A stretch of 64,000 nucleotides of DNA from NCBI GenBank assembly GCA_916048055.1, contig CAJZHL010000019.1, positions 62,001 through 126,000 on the forward strand. The letters are read 5' to 3'. The position numbers and the translations under genes are program-made. Shown piece by piece: positions 44,943 to 56,197 of the stretch. How positions within the stretch are numbered: position 1 is the stretch's first letter; the number at the start of each line of letters is the position of its first letter. Under the pieces are notes generated by a model. It did not search any database and was not told the DNA's origin. It worked only from the letters and a program-made list of their open reading frames with translations. Source of the stretch: Pedinophyceae sp. YPF-701. Lineage: Eukaryota; Chlorophyta; Pedinophyceae.

Positions 44943-45345
44943 TAGTGGCGGAGGGGGAGCGCTGTGACTCGCGCACCGACGTGGCGAAGACGCGCTGCTC
45001 GTGCGGCGGCTGTCTCGTGAGTCCGGGGCCGCGTGCGATGCACGGGAGACCTCAGCGGCTGTCCGGGACAAGCGGGCAAGACCAGACAGGTGCAACTGCT
45101 TGTTTTTTCTGTGCTGCCCCCGGTAGAGGGAATGTCGAGCCGACCGGCGCTCTTGGAGGTGGAACGTGATCGAACAGGTGGTCCAGTCGACGCGTTTGCG
45201 TCACAGAGGTGCTGGGACCCCGACATCTGTTGCCGCCGCCTGCTCATCTTGCGTGCGGGTACTCCACCGCGTCGTTGCTCTCGGCCACCCCTTTCCTTGG
45301 GTTTTGTGACCTCCGGCTTGACACGTTTGTCAGACTGAAAGTTCA
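44943..45345. other. intergenic between convergent genes
   Basis: No gene was recognised. A T6 tract lies near 45103-45108. Confidence 0.45.
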
Positions 45346-48024
45346 TTACAGAGGCGGGGTGCTGCCATGCACGCCCCTGTGCAAGCGCTGGCCTGCACCT
45401 CGCCGGCCCATGCGCTCTCCGGGGCCGAACACGCCAGCCCCGCATGTCGCGGGTCGGTAATACACACATGTACGTCCAGGACGCGCCCGCCGCGCACTCA
45501 CTGCGGCCCGGGAGCGGCGCCCTCCTCCTTGGCCACTTGAGCCTCGCCCCCAGCCTCCGGCGCTGGCGCAGCCGCCTCGGGCGCCGGCGCCTCCGCGGGC
45601 GGCGCTTGCTCCTTCGCCGCGCCCTCCGCCGCCGCGGGCTCCGCCTTCGCCGCGCCCTCCGCCGCCGCAGCCACCGCCGCCTCCGCCGCCGCCACCGGGC
45701 GCCCCCGCGGCCTCCGCCGCCCTGGCCCCCGCCGCCACCGCCGCGCCCTCCGCCGCGGCCGCCGCGCCCGCCTGCTGCTCCTGCGCGCGGTCCGCCAGGT
45801 CCGCGGGGCGCTGCGGCCCTGTGTAGGCCGGGTCCGCCTTGGGGTCGTACTGGGCGCGCGCGCCCTTCTCCTCGTCCGACTCGTACCCGTCCTTGACGAC
45901 GCGGCGGTCCGCGGCGCCCTGCCCGCCCCCGCGCACGTCCGGGTCGTCCTCGTCGGGCTCCTCGGGCTTGAGCGGCTCCGGCTGGCGCGCGAGCTGCACC
46001 GACGGCGCCGCGGGCATCTTGCTGAGGTTCTTGAGCATCTCCACGCGGAGCTTCTCGAGGTACTCGCGCGTGTTGGCGTTCTTCATGTTGCTCGTCTGGA
46101 TCCGCAGCTTGCCCGTGTCCATGTAGTAGTTGTACTGCGACAGGGCGGCCTCGGGGAGCTCGTCGGGGAGCTCCTGCCCGATCATCGACCCCGTCTCGTA
46201 CGTCCAGCACCGCGCGACGTTCCGCATCGTGTACCCGCCCCCCCCGAGCATGATGATGGGCACGCCGAACGACTGCAGGAACTCCACGGCCTTCGAGTGG
46301 CCCTCGATCGAGAGGTTGAAGCACCCGAGGCGGTCGCCCGAGAGCGAGTCCGCGCCGCCGCACACCACCACCGCGCCCGGCTGGTACGTGTCCATCACCT
46401 TTTGCATCACCGGCTGAAACACCATGTGGTACGACTCGTCGTCCACGCCCTCCAGCAGCGGCCCGTTCACCGAGTAGTACCGCCCGCCGTCCGCGCCGAT
46501 GTCGCCCAGCGCGCCCGTGCCCGGGAAGAAGTCCCCGTACTTGTGGAAGGACACCGTCATCACGCGGTCCGTCAGGTAGAACGCCTCCTCGACGCCGTCG
46601 CCGTGGTGGATGTCGATGTCCACGTACAGCACGCGCTGGTGGGTCTGCGCGGGGGGCGGGGGCGGGGGCGCGGGGGCAGGCGTGGGCGGCCGCGGGCGCG
46701 TTGGCGTGGGAGGCGGGTTGGTGGAGGGGGCAGGGGTTGGTGCGAGGGGCGGGGTCGCGCGTGCGTGCCTTGAGGAGTTCGAGGATGGCGAGGACGATGT
46801 CGTTGATGTAGCAGAACCCGCTGGCCTCGGCGCGCTTGGCGTGGTGCATCCCGCCCATCCAGTTGAAGGCCAGGTCGACCGTGCCGTCGTTGACGAGGCA
46901 CGCGGCGTCCACCGACCCGCCCGCGTAGATCTGGAAGTAGTCGTACATGCCGTCGAAGACGGGACAGTCTGCCTCGCCCGGCGCGCCGAGGTTGAACCGC
47001 CGCAGCTGCGCCATGAACTCCTCCTGGTTGTCCGGCGTGACCGTGCGCAGGAAGTCGATGTACTCTGCACGGGCCGCGGGAGGCGCGTCCGGAGGGTCGG
47101 GCGCGCGCCGCACCGCGGGGAATCGCGCCGGCGCGTGCCCGGCGTCGCGGCGTGGGGTGGGCGGAGACGAACCGGCCGCGCCACGTGGCGGTGCAGCGCG
47201 GGCCTCAGTGAACGCGGGCCGCGCGGGGCGCCTCGAGGCCGTGAATCGCGGCGGAAACGAACGCGCGCGCTGGTTTGGCGCGCGGCGCGCGCAACGGCCG
47301 ACGCTCTGACTGGTGGAGGGATGGGCGCGAGCGAGCGTCGCAGGGGGCTGCCGCTCCCGCGCGGGCGGTGCGCGGTGCCATGGCGACGCGAGTGCCCTGG
47401 CCGTGGTGCACGGATCCGCGTTCGGCGCTCTGACGCCCCGCGGGAGCCCAGATGAGTGGGAGCGGGATCTGTGCCGCGACTCGCCGACCAGGGCGCGGAA
47501 GGGCCGCGGCGGGCCCCGCGCGGATCCGACGGAGCTCGCTGCAGGCCGCGGGCGCAGCGGCCGCGGAGAAATGCCCCCGCGGCAGCGGTGCGGAGGAGCT
47601 GCCTGGTGGTGGCTGCATCCAGCGCTCCCGGGCAGCGCAGGGGCCGGCGGGGGCGGCGGGGGCGGCGGGGCAGGGCAGCTCACCGTCGGCGTGGAAGACT
47701 GTCATGTCCTCGTACGTCTGCTTGCGCGGCCGGTGGACGTGGAGCTTGTCGAAGAGTCCGTAGTGGTTCACCAGGTTGTGCGTGAGGCGCGCCCGGTGCG
47801 GACGCATCGGGTTCCCGCCTCCGAGGCAGAAGTTCTGCGCGCGAGGGTGCGGCGGGGGCGCTCGGCGCGTGAGTTCCGCGCCGGGATCGTGGCGGATGCC
47901 CGCCGTGCAGTGCGGCGGGGCGGGAGCGGCCGGCAGTCGCGGTGGCGGCAGCATGGGAGGCACGCACCCCGATCTCCTGGTCATAGAAGTACGACGCTCG
48001 TACTTTTCGCCGGGTCTCGGACAT
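45346..48024 (-). CDS. class I (RPD3/HDAC1-type) histone deacetylase
   Basis: Zn-dependent lysine deacetylase. Exons are 48024-47968, 47834-47684, 47064-46769 and 46644 onward (phases 0, 1, 0). Family marks in order: [42 protein letters not shown], catalytic His pair [25 protein letters not shown], metal site [40 protein letters not shown] and the active-site Tyr in [15 protein letters not shown]. The third intron (46768-46645) begins GC after LLK. As printed, the frame runs to a stop at 45346 through a Gly/Arg-rich tail. From 45695 the next frame instead reads an Ala/Glu/Pro-rich tail ending GAAPGPQ at 45498, which looks like the real continuation after a one-base break (see findings). Intron 2 is 619 nt. 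Confidence 0.95.
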
Positions 48025-48841
48025 CTCGTTGTCTCCTCGCGAGGCGCGCGCGCGGAACAAGCCTGCAGCGTGCCACGGGCTGGAACGGCCGGCCCCGGCG
48101 GCGTGCGCAGCCTCACCGACTGCCGCGCGATGCACCGACGCGGGAAAAGTACTGAGGCAGCGGCCCGCCGCAGCGCAACGCGCGCGCGGCGGCATTCGAG
48201 CGCGTGCGAGGACGAAGTCCGCCTGGCTCGACACAGCCCCCTGACGCAGTGCAGGGGCGCCCCGCCGCCCGCAACGCGGGGGTCGAGGTGGCGACACGTG
48301 TGTTTCGTGCCGAGCAGCGCGTCGGAGCAGTTTTTCGTCGTCGCTCTGGCCGCCTCGACCGCAAGGCAACGATTTGGTGTAACCGCGCTCTCGCCACGCT
48401 GCAATCGGCTGGACCCGGCGCCGACCGCGGCAGCCCCGTAACTTTTATCACATCGCATGCTTCGCCGAGAATCGTGAACTGTGCGCCGCACCCTGCCGCG
48501 CACCGCCCCTCCCTGCAATTGCACTATGTCATGTCACCCCGCGACGCCTCGCAACCACCAGCCCCTCGAGCCCCCGCGCACCGAAGCGCCCGCCGCACCC
48601 GCGCACTGCGGGACCCCCCCCGTTCGCTGCACGGCATCGAGGCCCAGCCCCCACCTCGCACAACGAGCTGGCCTCGCCCCAGGCCACGACAGCATGCGCG
48701 CGGCAGGGCGGGCCGTTCGGCGGCCGGGATCCCGTCTGGCCCGCGACTGTGGTGTGCCTCGCAGCGCGTCACAGTTCATTCGTCGCAGGTCATTCGACAC
48801 AGGCGTGCATTGCGTGCGGGTGCGTCGCGGGGGCGGTGGGC
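48025..48841. other. intergenic
   Basis: This 0.8 kb lies between the histone deacetylase start and the phosphagen kinase stop, both minus strand. A locally AT-richer patch lies around 48430-48480. No gene was seen. Confidence 0.5.
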
Positions 48842-50856
48842 CTAGGCCTTGGCCTCCTCCTCGAGGAGCAGCTTGATGCCCTTGTACAGCGCGACGATGA
48901 TCTCGGCCTCCTTGATCTGGAGGCGCGCCGACGGCGAGATGTCGACGGTGCCGTCCTTGCCAATGGGGGTGTGCTCGCCGCCCATGCCGCGCACCGAGAG
49001 CCCGAGGGGCTTGGCGACGGCCTTGGCCTTGGTGTCGGTGCCGTCCGCGGTGAGCTTCGGGATCTTGATGTGCACGGACGCGCGCATGCCGGTCCCGAGG
49101 TTGGACGGGCAGGACGTCACGTAGCCGTACGAGGGCGAGTGCGCGAACTTGCCCGAGATCTTCTCGACCTGGTCGGCGGCGCCCTTGAGGCGGTCGAACA
49201 CGTCGTTCAGCACGGACCCCTTCTTCATGCACATGATGCGCAGGTGGTCCTCCTCGCCGACCCACACGATGAAGCCCTTGTCCTCCGAGACGTAGCACCC
49301 GCGCCCGTGCGGCCAGTGCTCCGCGATGCCCGCGGTGAGGAGGTACGAGTCCGCGGCCATGTTCTTGAACATGATGTGCGCCGCGACCAGCTCGTTGTAC
49401 TTGGCGTCGTCGATGTGGTACTTGTTGCCCGGCGTCAGCGAGTGGTACGTCCCGCCGTACGCCGGGTCCGCCATCAGCGCCTCGAACGCGCCCACCATCT
49501 TGTTCTCCAGGTTCACGCGGTCCTCCTGCGTCATCGCGCCCGGCAGCGGGAACTCGGCCAGGTTGCGCCCCACACGCACCCGCATCGACACCTCGTCGAG
49601 GCCCAGCGCGGCGAGGTCGAGCTTGCCGTCCTCGGGCAGGCCCTCCACGCCCTCCAGCGACCAGTCCGTGATGTGGTTGACCTCCCCGGGGATCTTGTGG
49701 TAGTCGCGGATGACCTGCGCGGCCGGGGGGGGGAACAGGGGGCGCGTGGGGGCGCGGCGACACGGCGCGGGCGCGCGGGCGGGCGGATCTGGCGGGCGAG
49801 CGCGCGGCACGCGCGACGGGGCGCGGTTTCCGTCGCGTGGGAGGGCGCGACGGAGCAAAGGGGGGGGCCGGCAGACCAGGCCGGGCGCGGCGCGGCGGGC
49901 GCGGGCGCGGGGTCGCGGGGCGCACCTTGTCGAAGAACGGCTTGTACTTGTCGTAGTCGCCGGGCGCCATGGCGTAGCACCCCAGGGAGGAGTCGGGGTT
50001 GAAGGCGCCAGAGGCCGCACAGCGCAGAAGGCCCTCCTTGTCCGCGTCGCTCAGGGAGTCATAGTACGCCTGCGGAGCGTGGTGCGGAGGGCGGAGCGAC
50101 GTGGGATCTCGGGTCTCGCGCGGGGCGCGGGGCCGTGGGGCGGGCGCCGGGGAGGGAGGGCGCGTGCAAAAAAAAGCTGTCATGGCAGGTCGCCGCGATG
50201 GCGGCGCCGGGGCCTCGTCGTCGCGCTTTCAGACCGGGTACCGTATGCTCAGAGTGCGAATCTGGTGAAGGCGCTGAGAGCTACTGTGACTAGGTAGCCG
50301 TCGCGCGCGGAGCGGCGCTCGAAGGTCGGCCTGGCGGTTGCCCGAGGTCGATCGCTGACCCGGCGCGGATGCTCCGCAAGACCCGCTTTGCCCGGCGCGC
50401 CCCGTGAGAAAAAGTATGGAATTGCGCGTTCGTCGGCGCGGGCAGCCGGTCCGCGCGCCACGCGGGCCCCAACGCGCCGCCTGGCCCCTCCCTCTGCCCC
50501 AAGATGGCTGCGCGACCACGCGGCCCCCGGGGCCCCATTCCTGCCGCACAGCCCCGGAGCCGGAGCGCCACTCCCACCCCGTGGCGCGCCCCGGCGCGCG
50601 CGCGCGGTGGCCGCCCGGACGGTCCGGGGCGCGCGGGCGCCCAGGTGGATGGCACCCGGCCCTCTGGGGCGCGGATGCGGCGCCCGGGGCGCCCTGCGCG
50701 GCCTGCGCGGCTCACCTTGTCGAAGAACTTCGCGGCGCGGTTCTCCGGGTGCTCGGTCTTGGCCTTCTCGAGCAGCGCGAGAACCTCGGCTTCCTTCTTC
50801 TTCAGCTCATCGGTGCCCATCGTCGAGACGGCGCTGTTCGAGCACTTGTTACCCAT
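48842..50856 (-). CDS. phosphagen (guanidino) kinase, arginine/creatine kinase family
   Basis: Transfers phosphate between ATP and a guanidino compound, buffering or shuttling ATP. A 385-aa protein. Exons are 50856-50716, 50069-49926 and 49714-48842, all phase 0. The N-terminal helical domain carries SSLGCYAMAPGDYDKYKPFF (guanidino-specificity region). The catalytic domain has RNLAEFPLPGAM, GEEDHLRIM, the reactive Cys in TSCPSNLGTGMRASVHI and the basic nucleotide contacts. SVHIKIPKL is arginine-kinase-like while CPSNLGTG is creatine-kinase-like, so the substrate is open. The start MGNKCS is a classic N-myristoylation/palmitoylation signal. An in-frame upstream Met at 50916 would instead add a hydrophobic leader (LRVLLAFVAGFL). 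The first intron is 646 nt. Confidence 0.93.
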
Positions 50857-51255
50857 CGTGATCTTGCCGGTCAGGAAGCCAGCGACGAATGCAAGCAGGA
50901 CACGCAGCTGTATCATCCGCGACGAATGTGCGCACGCCGCGGCGCGCCCCCGCCCCGATGAGGCTGGCAGCGAGCGGGGGCACTCAGGTCCAGCCCGACA
51001 CGGCCCGCGGCCCGCGCCGCCCGCGCGGCCCCGCGCGGCCCCGCGCCGCGCATGCCGCGAGGGAGCCCCGGCCCGCACCGCGGCCCCGTTCCGCGCCCCG
51101 CACGCCCGCCCGCGCCACGCGCCGCTGCTCACACGCCGCAGGGTCACACGCGCCCCCCGGGCCCCCCGCCGCCCGCAACTACCCCGCCGCCCCGCCACGC
51201 GGCCGCCCCGCCTCCGCGTCGTCCCGGCGCGCCCGACTCCCCCCCCCGCCGGCGC
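50857..51255. other. intergenic
   Basis: This 400 nt lies between the phosphagen kinase start and the FtsZ stop. It includes the possible 60-nt upstream extension of the kinase frame to 50916. Otherwise nothing was recognised. Confidence 0.5.
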
Positions 51256-53457
51256 TCACCTCCGCGACCGTTTCCGCAGGAAGCTGGGCACCTGCACGCC
51301 GCCCCGCCGCTCGGGGGCGCGCGCGGCGCGGGCGCGGGCGCGGGCGCGGGCTGCTGCGGCGCGGCCTGCCGCTGCGGCGCGGGCGCGCGCTCCACCCGCG
51401 CGGCCCCGCCGACGCCCTTGTAGCCCTGGAGGCCCGTGGCAATGAGCGTGATCGACACCTCCGAGGACTGCGCGCGGCCGTCCTCGACGACGGCGCCGAA
51501 GATGAGGTTGCACTCGGGCGACACGAGGTCGTAGATGACCTCCGCGGCCTCGTTGACCTCGAACAGCGTCATGTCCGCGGGGCCGGTGATGTTCCACACA
51601 ATGCCCGTGGCGTTGTCGACGTCGACGTCGAGGAGCGGGCTCGCGACGGCGGCGAGCGCGGCCTCGCGCGCGCGGCCCTTCCCGGACGCGCGCCCCTGCC
51701 CCATCAGCGCGGTCCCGGCGTTGGACATGACGGCCTTGACGTCGGCAAAGTCCACGTTGACCAGCCCCGGGACCTGGATGATGTCCGAGATGCCGCGCAC
51801 GCCCTGCCGGAGGACGTCGTCCGCGACCTTGAACGCCTCCACGATGGGCAGGTTCCCGTCGACGGTTTCCAGGAGCTTGTCGTTCGGGATCACGATCAGG
51901 GTGTCGACCTCGTCGCGGAGGTTGTTGATGGCGTCGAGGGCCTGCTGGCGGCGCAGGCGGCCCTCGAAGGTGAAGGGCAGCGTCACGATGCCGACCGTGA
52001 GCACGCCGCGGCTGCGCGCGGTGTTGGCGACAATGGGCGCGGCGCCCGAGCCGGTCCCGCCGCCCATGCCCGCCGTGACGAAGACCATGTCCGCGTCGTC
52101 GATCGCGTCCTCGAGCAGGTCCCTGCTCTCCAGCGCCGCGCGCCCCCCCACGTCCGGGTTGCCCCCCGCGCCCAACCCCCGCGTCAGCTGACCCCCGATC
52201 TGAATCCGGTTGCGCGAGTCCACGGACGAGTTCGCGAGCGCCTGCACAGCCAGCGCGGGGACCGCGGCCAGACGCTCTCGCTCGGCCGGCGACGCAGCGC
52301 GCGGGGAGGCGGCCTGCGCGGTTGCGGCGGGTGCGCATCAGCGGGGGCACGTGTGCGTGTGTGTGCGCGGGGCGCCGACCTGCGCGTCGGTGTTCACGAC
52401 GTAGAAGTCGACGCCCTGCACGTCGGTGTTGACCATCCGGTTCACTGCGTTGGACCCCCCGCCCCCGACGCCGATGACCTGCAGCCAGAGGGCGCAGGGG
52501 GGGGGCGGGCTCAGCGGCTCGCGGGACCGCCTCCCGCCGCGCGGGACATGCGCAACGCCGCGTCTGCCACCAGCCAGCGCCGATCGCGGCAATGGTCGCC
52601 CTGAGACGCAGCTGCGGGCGCCCCCTCGCTGTTGCACACAGCGAGGACGCTCCGGCCCGCAGCGGCAGCCGCGCGGGCCGGCGGGCTCTCGCGCGGCGGG
52701 CAGCGAGCGGCTGTGTTCTGGCGCTGCCGCGTCGCGCCGCGTACGTGCCCGAAGGGAGGCCGGGACGAAGCGGAGCCGAGGCAGAGCGGCTCCCATGGGT
52801 ATGAGCGTCGTCCGCCGCTCTGCGGCGGCCACGGCGGGCGTGCGCGCGGCGCAGGCGGCCGTATGGAGCTGCGGACGGCGGGAATGCCATCTCTGGCGCA
52901 GGTGGTGGCCGCAAACGCACCGATGGACGAACTCTGTTGGCAGAGCCCAGCCCGCGCACCGCTGTAGCGGGCCGGGGAGCGACCGAAACGGGCGCCACGC
53001 GCGCGGAGTCGTGGCCTCTGATTGCGATAGGGCGCCTCTATCGATCGAACCGCGCGCTCGCACGGGGACGGCGCCGTGGAACGAAAGAAGGAGGGACGAA
53101 CCGCTCGGCACGAAAACCAGCCGGCAGGGCACCACGGCGCGCGGCCGCTGGGGCGCTCACCTTGATCTTAGCCGCCGTGTTGAATGGCGGGGTCCCCCAG
53201 GCCGCGGTCTCGATGGGCTCGCTGCCCGCGCCGGCCGCGGCAACGACTGATCGCGGCGCGGGAAGCTCTGGTGCACCGCTCTGTTCCGCCTCCGCTACGA
53301 ACCGCGCCTGCTTGCTGCGGCTCAGCGCGAACTGCTTGACCGTGCTCCACAGGCTGCACGCCTGCGGCTGCCCGCCGTTCAGCAGGCGCCCCACCGGCCG
53401 CGAGCGGGCCGCGTAGGCAGCGGCGGAGGCGCCCGAGGGCTTGGTCGGGAACGCCAT
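51256..53457 (-). CDS. FTSZ2: plastid division protein FtsZ, FtsZ2 type
   Basis: Tubulin-like GTPase forming the chloroplast division ring. A 425-aa protein. Exons are 53457-53161, 52478-52380, 52241-51396 and 51291-51256, all phase 0. Exon 1 encodes a basic, Ser/Ala/Arg-rich leader ([19 protein letters not shown]) consistent with a transit peptide. The core begins [14 protein letters not shown] and holds the GTP signature [52 protein letters not shown] and [27 protein letters not shown] and [17 protein letters not shown] fit the FtsZ2 clade. The last exon is only 36 nt and encodes [11 protein letters not shown], the conserved C-terminal peptide. Reading through the 104-nt intron before it would instead give a long Ala/Pro/Gly tail. 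The first intron is 682 nt. Confidence 0.95.
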
Positions 53458-53858
53458 GGCCGCGACTGCTGTTGACGTGCGCGCGCGCGAGTGCAGTGGG
53501 CGGCGAACATGCCGCGGCGGGCTCCCCGCGCCGGCCTAGGACCACGGCGAAGGCGCCGCGCCGCGCCAACGCTGGGGGGGGTTGACGGGGGGAGTCAGTG
53601 TCGCGGACCCGCCGCGCGCGCGCCCGCAGGCGCGCCACGCCGTCCAGCGGCCGCACGGCAGCGGTTCATCGACCCGCACGCGACGGGTCCCCGCCGGCAG
53701 CAGGGGCGCTGCTTCCGCGCCACACACACAGCACCTCCGCAGAGACTAGTGGTCACAGCTGCGATATCGCGCACCACGCGTCACGCGGGTGCCGGACGCG
53801 ACCCGTCGCAGGCCGGAGCGGGCCGCGCGGGCCAGCGCACCGCCGGCGCCCGCCCCCG
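53458..53858. other. intergenic
   Basis: These 401 nt hold no recognised gene. Confidence 0.5.
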
Positions 53859-55116
53859 TCACTGCAGGCGCGCAACAAAGGCGCCGAACGTCCGCCCCTG
53901 CGTCTCCGCGACCTTGAGCTCGAGCTCCGAGGGCTGCCGCGAGCCGTCCTTGCCCGCGATCGTGCCCGCGCCGTACGGGGACGCCCCGTGCACCTCCGTC
54001 ATGTTGAACATCTCCTCCCCTGCAAACAAGGGGGGGGGGGTATTGCGGGGGACGCAGTCGGTGCGCCGCGCGGGGTGTAGCGGAACAGAGAAAAGCGGGT
54101 GGGCGGCGGGCGCGGCGGTGCGCGGCGGTTCCGGCGCCCAGCGCGGGCGGCGGCGGGCACGGTGTGTTGTGCCAAGGCAGGGGCGCTCACCGGCCTGGTA
54201 GCCGAGGGGCACGAAGGGCATGCCCTGGTGCACGAAGAAGGGCACCATCGTGTACGCGGTCGTCTCCTGGCCGCCGTTCTGCGCGCCCGTCGAGAAGAAC
54301 ACGCCCGCGGGCTTCCCGACGAGCGCGCCGGCCGTCCACAGGCCGCCCGTGGAGTCCAGGAACGACCGCATCTGCGCGGGGATGGACCCGAAGCGCGTCG
54401 GCAGCCCGAACAGGAACGCGTCGGCCTCCTTCATCTGCTCGGCGGTGATCACGGGCACATCGGGCTTCGGGGGAGCCCCCATCTTGGCCAGGACCTCCTC
54501 GGGGAGCGTCTCGGGGACCTGTGGGGACGCGGGGAGGCGTGCGGGTGGGTGCCGTCGCGCCGGGCCGTGTGGGGGGGGGTGTTTCTTGCAAAGGACCCTA
54601 AGCAGATGAATTAGGTAAGGTGTCGACAGAGGGGCCGCGAGGCGGCGGGGTCGCTGGATGACCCACCACCGCGCAATGTGGGTGATCCGCGGGCGGAGAC
54701 ACCACGGTGGACGCTCGCGAGCGGTGCGCGCGCCGCTGTGGCCAGTGTGGGCGAGGGATACACCCGGCGCCGGCTTGCACGGGCGAGGACTTGGCAGGTG
54801 AGGCTCCGCCACGCAGACACAAGGACCATACGATGTCGCAGGGGGCGGCTCGCTCGTTTCACCTGGAAGAACTTGACCGTGCAGCCCGACGCTTCCACCC
54901 CCTCAGCCACCTTCTGGGCGAGCTTGTACACGTGCCCGTACATCGCTGCACACACGAACGGGACCTTGTGGTCCAATCACATTCGAATTCGTGCAGAGCA
55001 TCGCTCGAAACGCGCTATCAAGGGACGTCGGCGACATGGTCCATCTGGCCAGCACGTCCCGCGGCGGCGGTGTACGGGCGCTAACAGTAGAAAATGATGT
55101 AGACAGTCTTAGCCAT
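53859..55116 (-). CDS. NAD(P)H:quinone oxidoreductase, FQR1/WrbA type
   Basis: A flavodoxin-fold FMN enzyme that reduces quinones by two electrons, protecting against semiquinone radicals. A 200-aa protein. Exons are 55116-55086, 54945-54863, 54518-54191 and 54019-53859 (phases 1, 0, 1). It starts MAKTVYIIFYS and continues MYGHVYKLAQ, the FMN phosphate-binding loop; the Ser codon is completed across the first junction (donor gttagc). PTRFGSIPAQMRSFLDSTGGLW, GKPAGVFFSTGAQNGGQETT and FVPLGYQAGEEMFNMTEVHGASPYGAGTIAG are close to plant FQR1 and fungal/bacterial WrbA. The C-terminus (ELKVAETQGRTFGAFVARL) is complete. Length matches the family. Confidence 0.95.
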
Positions 55117-56197
55117 CGTGACGTTCGCGCTCTGCTTCCCGGTCTCGACGTCGTTCGACCCCTGAGCTGCTGGCTCGGCAGCGTGCGCTCCAGGCGGGGT
55201 GGCTGGGGTCTCGTGCCGCGCGGACGCAGCACAGCCCATCCCCGGATGCGCGAGTGACAGCGCAAGGCCGTTGCAGCGCCAGCTCAGCGCGGCGCCCCGC
55301 GGCGCCCCGCAGCCCCGCAGTCAGACGCACAGCCCGTCTGACCTGCCATTAGTAGCGCACGGAGAACGTTCACGTGATCATCATCCGTGCCGTGCGCCCT
55401 GCAGCCGCGCAGACGCCGGCTAGGCCGGCGGCCACGGCCTTGTCCGCGATGTTCGGCCTCCTATTCTCCACGCACCTCCCGCTGCGCCGCCGTCGCGAGC
55501 GCGCGAGACGGAGGGGCAGGCACCGTCACCGTGGGACGCCGCACGCGCGCAGGCCGCGCCACGCAGGTCGCGCGGCGTCCGCGGACCGCCTCGCCACACC
55601 ACGGCGCGCCTATCCCCGGGTGCGCTTCGGGCGTGGCCGCGAGGCGCCGCACGTCGCACAACGACAATGATGATGCCGTCGTTGTTTGCGCGGGTGCCCG
55701 GGAACGTGCCACGCGGCGGCCGGTGCCGCGCTTGCGGTGTGCGAGGGAGGCGGGGGCGGCGCCGGATCGCGGCGGCGGGTGCGGCCGGGGCGGCTGGGCC
55801 TGCTCACCGCGGTTTGAAGGAGCAGGATATTCGAATTGGCAGCAGAGACGTTCGAGACCGTCTCTGCTGCTCGACTCAGGAGAGAGCGCCCGGCTGGGGC
55901 CGCGAGTGCAGCGCTCATGCGTTCTCGGCGGCGACCCTGCAGACCATTCTCGTCCAGGCCGCCCTCACGCATGCCGGTGCAAGCGCACGTCGGCGACGCG
56001 GGGGCCGCTCGAGCGCGTCAGTGGAGGACCACGCACCACCGGGGACGCCCAGGGCCGACCATTACCGCCAGAGACCGCCCCATTACGAAATCTTCCGTCC
56101 GTAGTGATCAGGCGCTGGCAGTTCGTCGCGTAGTGGCGCCCTGAGCGCCGCGGAGGTCGCGTGTGGGCAGCGCAGGACCTGGGTCGCCCCGCCAGGC
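55117..56197. other. intergenic, divergent promoter region
   Basis: This 1.1 kb lies between two divergent genes. Several open frames exist but none is recognisable. The true start of the downstream plus-strand gene could lie in this stretch. Confidence 0.45.

Noticed and set aside
44099-47683. 3.6 kb open frame on the minus strand
   Set aside because: It joins fragments of the histone deacetylase with antisense of the DWNN gene. Only the deacetylase exons are real.
50160-50180. Eight-A run (T8 on the minus strand) as a Pol III terminator
   Set aside because: It lies inside a phosphagen kinase intron about 100 nt before the acceptor. No tRNA, U6 or 5S-like sequence precedes it.
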